Shown here: piece after piece, positions 7,338 to 10,685 of the stretch
Numbering within the stretch: position 1 is the first letter of the stretch
Layout of the letters: the number at the start of each line of letters is the position of its first letter
NCBI GenBank assembly: GCA_903847655.1
Contig: CAINEG010000283.1
Coordinates: 1 to 10,685 of the forward strand
DNA length: 10,685 nt
DNA from: an uncultured Bacteroidota bacterium
Lineage (GTDB): Bacteria > Bacteroidota > Bacteroidia > Chitinophagales > Chitinophagaceae
Direction: 5' to 3'
Notes under the pieces: generated by a model
The model's database searches: none
Seen by the model: the letters and a program-made list of their open reading frames with translations, nothing else
Told to the model about the DNA's origin: nothing
Program-made: the position numbers and the translations under genes

Positions 7338-7808
7338 ATGGATAAAATAGAAATTTATACCGATGGCTCTTCTCGAGGCAATCCAGGCCCTGGTGGATTT
7401 GGTGCCATTTTAATGTGGGGTGACAAAGTAAAAGAGATTTCAGAGGCCTACAGAAAAACCACCAATAACCGAATGGAATTATTGGCCGTCATTAAAGCCA
7501 TTGCTGCCTTAAAAACAAAGGAATTGCCCGTTCATATTTTCACAGATAGCAAATACGTGGTTGAATCTGTCGAAAAAAAATGGTTGGACAATTGGATCAA
7601 AACAAATTTCAAGGGCGGTAAAAAAAACAAAGATTTATGGTTGCAATACCATCAATTGGCGGCACACTATCAAATAAAATTTCATTGGGTAAAAGGACAT
7701 AGCACCAACAAATACAACAATAGATGCGATGAATTAGCCACTACAGCGGCAGACCATGGTCCTTGGAAAATAGATGCTGAATTTGAAGCCAACGAATTAC
7801 TTAAGTAA
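7338..7808 (+). CDS. rnhA: Ribonuclease HI
   Basis: RNase HI cuts the RNA strand of RNA:DNA hybrids in the cytoplasm, clearing R-loops and replication primers. From the ATG at 7338 the protein has 156 residues, very close to E. coli RNase HI (155). The catalytic carboxylates are visible: D9 in IYTDGSSRGNPGPGG, E47 in NNRMEL, D70 in FTDSKYV and D131 in NNRCDELA, with the mobile-loop H121 in VKGHS. The basic handle region is present at about 80-98 (KKWLDNWIKTNFKGGKKNK). An in-frame extension to GTG 7272 would add 22 mostly hydrophobic residues with no family counterpart, and it overlaps the candidate promoter, so the shorter start is preferred. The gene converges on the DUF6580 gene with 15 bp between the stop codons. 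Confidence 0.95.
   Translation: MDKIEIYTDGSSRGNPGPGGFGAILMWGDKVKEISEAYRKTTNNRMELLAVIKAIAALKTKELPVHIFTDSKYVVESVEKKWLDNWIKTNFKGGKKNKDLWLQYHQLAAHYQIKFHWVKGHSTNKYNNRCDELATTAADHGPWKIDAEFEANELLK
7797..7808. other. 12-bp palindrome over the rnhA stop codon
   Basis: TTACTTAAGTAA is a perfect palindrome formed by the last three codons and the stop of rnhA, 15 bases before the convergent DUF6580 stop codon. It has no unpaired loop, so as an RNA hairpin it would be weak. It is noted because the other two convergent junctions in the window also carry palindromes. Confidence 0.2.
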
Positions 7809-7823
7809 AAGTACTCGTAAAAT

Positions 7824-8378
7824 TTAGATGGCTTTGAACTTAGGCAGAAGCAATCTAAAAGCACCAAACAATACGCCTCCAAATACTAAGGTTCCAGCAA
7901 CACTATAAGGATAAAATGGTAATCCATCGATCATTGTTTGAATAAAACCAGTGATGTTAAAAGCATGATGATACCCTCCTCCTTGTGCCCATACCAAACT
8001 ATTGGACACTATAAAATAGGCTGTTGGGGCAGCTAAAAAACCAACGATGTATTTAGATAATTGATTGCTTTGTAAACCAAAACCAAAAACTGCAGTCCCT
8101 GCTATTAAAATATAATTTAAAAGTTGACCTTCATAAAATCCTTGCATAGGACTTAAATGTAATTGAAACAATACTTGATATAATAGATCTGAAATAAACA
8201 TAGATAAAATGGGCAACAAAAATGCATATTGTTTTTTTGTTGCAAACAATGAACCACCAAATAAGGCAATGGCAATTTGAGGTGCAAATCCATAAGGTCT
8301 GCCAGGCAAAACACGGTACAAGGCACTGGTTGCAATCATGATCACAAGGGCTACTATAATTTGTTTGTTCAATTTCAT
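7824..8378 (-). CDS. DUF6580-like integral membrane protein of unknown function
   Basis: This 184-residue inner-membrane protein looks like the family annotated as DUF6580, from the signature FAPQIAIALFGGSLF (31-45) followed by LLPILSMFISDLLYQ (54-68). Hydrophobic segments are at about 6-24, 33-47, 52-71, 87-103, 109-129 and 158-178, so five or six helices are likely. A glycine/histidine-rich loop (QGGGYHH, 132-138) sits between the last two. There is no cleavable signal peptide, enzyme motif or ATP-binding motif. Size and helix number are like substrate-binding S subunits of ECF vitamin transporters, but no ATPase or T subunit is nearby, so that link is only an idea. It lies 107 bp downstream of manA on the same strand with its own -7 box match in the gap, so independent transcription is plausible. 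The ATG at 8378 begins the typical basic start MKLNKQ. Confidence 0.75.
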   Translation of the reverse strand: MKLNKQIIVALVIMIATSALYRVLPGRPYGFAPQIAIALFGGSLFATKKQYAFLLPILSMFISDLLYQVLFQLHLSPMQGFYEGQLLNYILIAGTAVFGFGLQSNQLSKYIVGFLAAPTAYFIVSNSLVWAQGGGYHHAFNITGFIQTMIDGLPFYPYSVAGTLVFGGVLFGAFRLLLPKFKAI

Positions 8379-8425
8379 CTTTAATTTATTTAAATGGTCT
8401 TTGAAGTATATTTAAACCTTCTAGA

Positions 8426-8433
8426 CAAAAATA
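8426..8433 (-). promoter_or_regulatory. Candidate -7 box for the DUF6580 gene
   Basis: On the minus strand the sequence reads TATTTTTG, an exact match to the Bacteroidota -7 box TAnnTTTG, 47 bases before the ATG at 8378. No clear TTG occurs at the -33 distance. Just upstream is a short dyad GGTT-C-AACC (8436-8444), and AACCTT occurs on both sides of the box (8415-8420 and 8441-8446). These could be operator halves, but they are short. Confidence 0.35.
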
Positions 8434-8485
8434 AGGGTTCAACCTTAGATTATTTAATTTTGATTTTCCTCAATTGTGAATAAAC

Positions 8486-9679
8486 TTATTTTGGAACGAA
8501 AGACTTGAACAACACGGACGGCTGCTTTGCAACAATGGTAAGCTTTGTAGCTGCTGTTAAGACAGCACTATCCCCTGCTTTCAGGGTCAGCTGATCCACC
8601 AAGACTTCTCCTTCGGTGACCAATAAGACCTCCATGGAATGAGTGGCCATTGTTGAAGATTCTCCCTTATTTAAACTAATTTTTGTTAAACCAAAGTCTG
8701 GGGCAGTAGATGGATAATTTATTTCATGATCATTGATCCTGTCCCCATTTAATAATGCAGGATAAGTGGGTACAAAGCGCACATGTTCAATTAATTCTTT
8801 GATGTCTATATGCTTATTAGTCAAGCCACCTCTTAATACATTGTCGCTATTGGCCATCAATTCTATATTTTGACCTTCTAAATAAGCATGTAATAAACCA
8901 GCATCTTGAAATACCCCTTGGTATTTAGGTACATATACAATGTTCAAAATGTAAATGGAAAAAATACCTTTGTCAATATTAGCACTTGGTATTCCATCTG
9001 CATAATATTTATGGGCCCAATAATGTGGATCTAATTTACCCGCGGTTTCATTTTTTACTGCATCTGCTGCTTCCAGCAATAATGGTTTTAATATTTGATC
9101 TGAAACGGCTACGGGCAACTGCATAAAAAAGGTATACAATTGTTGGTAGTCTACACCTTTGAATTCATTGATCAAAGAACGTAAGGGAAAATAAGTTTGT
9201 AATCGCTCTTCTAATTGAGCAGGTGGAAGAAATCCATGCAATAACCAAAAATCACTCAAAGCCACCATTAGTTCTGGCTTATGATTTCGGTCTTTGTAAT
9301 TGCGGTGACTAGCATCTATGGGAATGCCAAGTGCTTGTTCTTTATCAAAACCCTTGATCGCGTTTTCTTTACTAGGATGTACTTGTATGCTCAACATATT
9401 GGCAACATCCAATACTTTAAATAAATAGGGCAATACTCCAAAGCTTTTAAATGTTTTGGCCCCTAGCCATTTTTCTGGATTTTCATTCACTAAAATATCT
9501 AAACTAATAGAGCCCTGCGCTGTTTGAATCATAGAGGAAGCGCTAGGATGTGCGCCCATCCAATATTCTGCATAAGGTAGATGGTTGACATTTTCGATCC
9601 CCATCATGGCTGGAATGAAACTGGTGCCTCCCCAATCATAATGTCTATGTTTTCCAAGTAATTTATACGCTTTTTGCAT
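8486..9679 (-). CDS. manA: Mannose-6-phosphate isomerase, type I (zinc cupin)
   Basis: This zinc enzyme interconverts mannose-6-phosphate and fructose-6-phosphate in the cytoplasm. It links mannose use and GDP-mannose synthesis to glycolysis. The 397-residue length is typical of type I. Metal ligands expected from E. coli ManA are all visible: Q99 and H101 in SIQVHPS, E136 in KPELMVALSDFW, and H264 in GLLHAYLEGQNIELMANSDN. The substrate-side arginine R283 follows in NVLRGGLTNKHID (279-291). The N-terminal YDWGGTSF and EYWMGAHPSA are also family signatures. A second cupin barrel covers about 325-397 (ATHSMEVLLVTEGEVLVD...). The ATG at 9679 matches the family start. The gene is divergent from yraN over 52 bp, with only weak -7-like matches there, and is followed by the DUF6580 gene after 107 bp. 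No missing residues were seen. Confidence 0.95.
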   Translation of the reverse strand: MQKAYKLLGKHRHYDWGGTSFIPAMMGIENVNHLPYAEYWMGAHPSASSMIQTAQGSISLDILVNENPEKWLGAKTFKSFGVLPYLFKVLDVANMLSIQVHPSKENAIKGFDKEQALGIPIDASHRNYKDRNHKPELMVALSDFWLLHGFLPPAQLEERLQTYFPLRSLINEFKGVDYQQLYTFFMQLPVAVSDQILKPLLLEAADAVKNETAGKLDPHYWAHKYYADGIPSANIDKGIFSIYILNIVYVPKYQGVFQDAGLLHAYLEGQNIELMANSDNVLRGGLTNKHIDIKELIEHVRFVPTYPALLNGDRINDHEINYPSTAPDFGLTKISLNKGESSTMATHSMEVLLVTEGEVLVDQLTLKAGDSAVLTAATKLTIVAKQPSVLFKSFVPK

Positions 9680-9731
9680 GTAGTTAAAATGTCGATGTTT
9701 GAGCTATAGGATAAAGCTAAATGAATTTTAA

Positions 9732-10085
9732 ATGAGCAACAAAGAAATTGGGATTTTTGGCGAAAATAGGGCTATCCGCCACCTTAGTGAACTAGGCTTT
9801 GAGATAATGCATCGAAATTGGAGATACAAGCATTTAGAAATAGATATTATTGCCAATAAGGATAATCTCTTACATATCATTGAAGTGAAAACAAGAACGA
9901 GTATTGAATTTGGCTATCCTGAACAATTTATTCATCGACAGAAAATGCAATTTCTTAAAAACGCAGCCGCATTTTTTCAATATGAACACCCCCAATGGAA
10001 ATACCTACAATTTGATGTGGTTTCCATTTTTCTCAATGAACAAAAACAATGGGAATTACTTTTTATAGAAGATGTTTATTTTTAA
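9732..10085 (+). CDS. YraN / UPF0102 family, nuclease-fold protein of unknown role
   Basis: This 117-residue protein belongs to UPF0102 (YraN), a widespread family with a PD-(D/E)xK-like restriction-endonuclease fold and no settled cellular function. DNA processing is often suggested from the fold. Visible signatures are GIFGENRAIRHL (7-18; helix with the conserved GE.A pattern), NWRYKHLEIDIIA (29-41; E36 and D38), HIIEVKTR (48-55; E51 and K53, the ExK active-site pair) and the late QFDVVSI (93-99). The putative nuclease residues are therefore intact. Length matches the family (about 115-125). It begins 52 bp from the divergent manA and converges on ykgJ with a 6-bp gap covered by a 19-bp dyad. 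The ATG at 9732 is the typical start. Confidence 0.93.
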   Translation: MSNKEIGIFGENRAIRHLSELGFEIMHRNWRYKHLEIDIIANKDNLLHIIEVKTRTSIEFGYPEQFIHRQKMQFLKNAAAFFQYEHPQWKYLQFDVVSIFLNEQKQWELLFIEDVYF

Positions 10086-10092
10086 AATAAAC
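10074..10092. terminator. Possible bidirectional terminator between yraN and ykgJ
   Basis: GTTTATTTT-T-AAAATAAAC is a perfect 19-bp dyad with 9-bp arms. It covers the yraN stop codon (10083-10085) and the first base of the ykgJ stop (10094-10092 on the minus strand). With a minimal loop it gives a stem of about seven pairs in either transcript, nearly all A-U, with U-rich sequence on the 5' arm rather than after the stem. It could serve both convergent genes, but the low GC makes it a weak intrinsic terminator. Confidence 0.35.
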
Positions 10093-10589
10093 TAGGACAT
10101 TAAATCTTGCATCTTTTCAACCAGCTTATAAGTAGCAGGACATAATTCAACGTTTTGTTTGTGTACATGCATATACTCCGTCATTTTTCTTTTGGTTAAA
10201 TGCGGGAAACCGGAACAATCCGCAGGTCTTATAGCGTAGATATTACATTTATTCGTTTTCAAATTCAAAAATTGACAAGGCTGTGATTTATTCAACCAAT
10301 CTTTATCTTTCTTATCAAATACCAACCACTTCTCTTTAAAAGCAGCGGGGGTCATTTCAAAATGATGGGCAATTCTTTTAATATCTGTAGGTGTAAATGT
10401 GGGACTCATTGTTTTGCAACAATTGGCACAACTCAAACAATCTATTTCTTTCCAAACTTCAGGACTAAGCTTTTGTGTAATTTGATCTAAGCCTTTAGGC
10501 GTTTTCTTCTCCAACTTTGACAAGAAGGATTTGAATTGTTTAGCATTATATCTAAGTTTTTGCTTAAATGACCTTAAATTTACTTTCAT
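10092..10589 (-). CDS. YkgJ-family cysteine cluster protein (Zn/Fe-S-type cysteine set)
   Basis: This 165-residue cytoplasmic protein belongs to the YkgJ/CxxCxxCC cysteine-cluster family, formerly UPF0153, proposed to bind zinc or an iron-sulphur cluster. Function is unknown. The core set is complete: C51, C54, C57 and C58 in CLSCANCC, then C105 (SQPCQFL), C115 and C125 in CNIYAIRPADCSGFP (115-129), plus C150 near the end. Residues 1-50 are a lysine-rich, probably helical extension (KQKLRYNAKQFKSFLSKLEKK at about 9-29) suited to contacts with nucleic acid or acidic protein, which I infer only from charge. It starts at the ATG at 10589. Immediately upstream is a perfect inverted repeat that would fold in the leader, and a -7 box match lies at 10636-10643. 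It is divergent from the possible xerD. Confidence 0.88.
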   Translation of the reverse strand: MKVNLRSFKQKLRYNAKQFKSFLSKLEKKTPKGLDQITQKLSPEVWKEIDCLSCANCCKTMSPTFTPTDIKRIAHHFEMTPAAFKEKWLVFDKKDKDWLNKSQPCQFLNLKTNKCNIYAIRPADCSGFPHLTKRKMTEYMHVHKQNVELCPATYKLVEKMQDLMS

Positions 10590-10590
10590 A

Positions 10591-10630
10591 TATAGTTTAA
10601 TCTGACGCGAAATAATATCATTAAACTATA
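10591..10630. repeat. Perfect 11-bp inverted repeat in the ykgJ/xerD-like divergent gap
   Basis: TATAGTTTAAT (10591-10601) and ATTAAACTATA (10620-10630) are exact reverse complements separated by 18 bases. The repeat ends one base before the ykgJ start codon and occupies most of the 65-bp gap between the two divergent genes. It may be an operator pair or, in the ykgJ leader RNA, an 11-pair stem with an 18-base loop. It is not a dif site, since XerCD sites have 11-bp arms around a 6-bp centre. Confidence 0.8.
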
Positions 10631-10635
10631 ACTAT

Positions 10636-10643
10636 CAAATCTA
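10636..10643 (-). promoter_or_regulatory. Candidate -7 box for ykgJ
   Basis: The minus strand reads TAGATTTG, an exact match to TAnnTTTG, 47 bases before the ykgJ ATG. Transcription from it would begin at about 10630, the outer edge of the inverted repeat, so the leader would be almost exactly the hairpin. No clear -33 TTG was found; that position falls inside the first codons of the divergent gene. Confidence 0.4.
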
Positions 10644-10654
10644 TTTATACAAAC

Positions 10655-10685
10655 ATGAGCTGGGAGATCTATAAAAAAGGGTTTA
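10655..10685 (+). CDS. N-terminal fragment of a divergent gene, possibly tyrosine recombinase XerD
   Basis: An ATG at 10655 opens a frame to the window edge reading MSWEIYKKGF. It resembles, from memory, the start of Bacteroidota XerD proteins, where a W..YIKGF pattern precedes the SAM-like N-terminal domain. XerD acts with XerC at dif to resolve chromosome dimers. Ten residues cannot prove the family. The placement is good for a real start: there is a 65-bp gap, an A-rich stretch (TATACAAAC) directly before the ATG, and no competing gene. It is truncated by the right edge. Confidence 0.4.
   Translation, partial: MSWEIYKKGF

Noticed and set aside
8153..8335. Second minus-strand frame inside the DUF6580 gene, Cys/Leu-rich
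   Set aside because: It is a frame shadow of a membrane-protein gene; the hydrophobic composition follows from the overlapping T-rich codons.
8379..8485. Riboswitch (such as cobalamin or TPP) upstream of the DUF6580 gene
   Set aside because: The gap is 107 bp, part of it upstream of the likely start point, and no conserved riboswitch core was recognised.
10591..10630. Inverted repeat beside a possible xerD considered as a dif site
   Set aside because: The arms are 11 bp, as in dif, but the spacer is 18 bp rather than about 6, and the arms lack the usual dif-like sequence (for example TTATGTTAA on the XerD side).

Overview
The window is an AT-rich, gene-dense stretch of a Bacteroidota chromosome. 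The proteins look most like those of Chitinophagales/Chitinophagaceae, but that assignment rests on protein style and recognised family variants, not a search. Three things support the phylum: no Shine-Dalgarno-like purine runs before start codons, several matches to the Bacteroidota -7 box (TAnnTTTG), and a MalQ with tandem CBM20 domains of the kind found in this phylum. No gap between genes exceeds about 165 bp. I see no RNA genes, mobile elements or CRISPR arrays.

Layout from left to right: the first 52 codons of dnaK (minus, running off the left edge); a 164-bp leader; a small GtrA-type membrane protein (minus); a 54-bp divergent gap; argS (plus). Converging on argS is a three-gene minus-strand unit transcribed malQ -> enolase-superfamily dipeptide epimerase -> trmH, with gaps of 37 and 2 bp. 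Divergent from malQ is rnhA (plus). It converges on a DUF6580 membrane protein (minus), which lies downstream of manA (minus). Divergent from manA is yraN (plus), which converges on a YkgJ-type cysteine-cluster protein (minus). The window ends with the first ten codons of a divergent plus-strand gene, possibly xerD.

Most genes are core functions: protein folding (DnaK), tRNA charging (ArgS), tRNA modification (TrmH), RNA:DNA hybrid removal (RnhA), sugar-phosphate metabolism (ManA), alpha-glucan/maltose metabolism (MalQ) and probable murein-peptide recycling (epimerase). There is no sign of an accessory island or defence system, and I do not claim a new system.

The points most worth a second look are small. 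A perfect 11-bp inverted repeat fills the ykgJ/xerD-like divergent gap and ends one base from the ykgJ start codon. MalQ has a DPE2-like architecture in which the two CBM20 domains appear to have complementary losses of starch-site tryptophans. The DUF6580 protein has an unassigned membrane role. Short dyads sit in the gtrA/argS gap, and palindromes mark each of the three convergent gene junctions.
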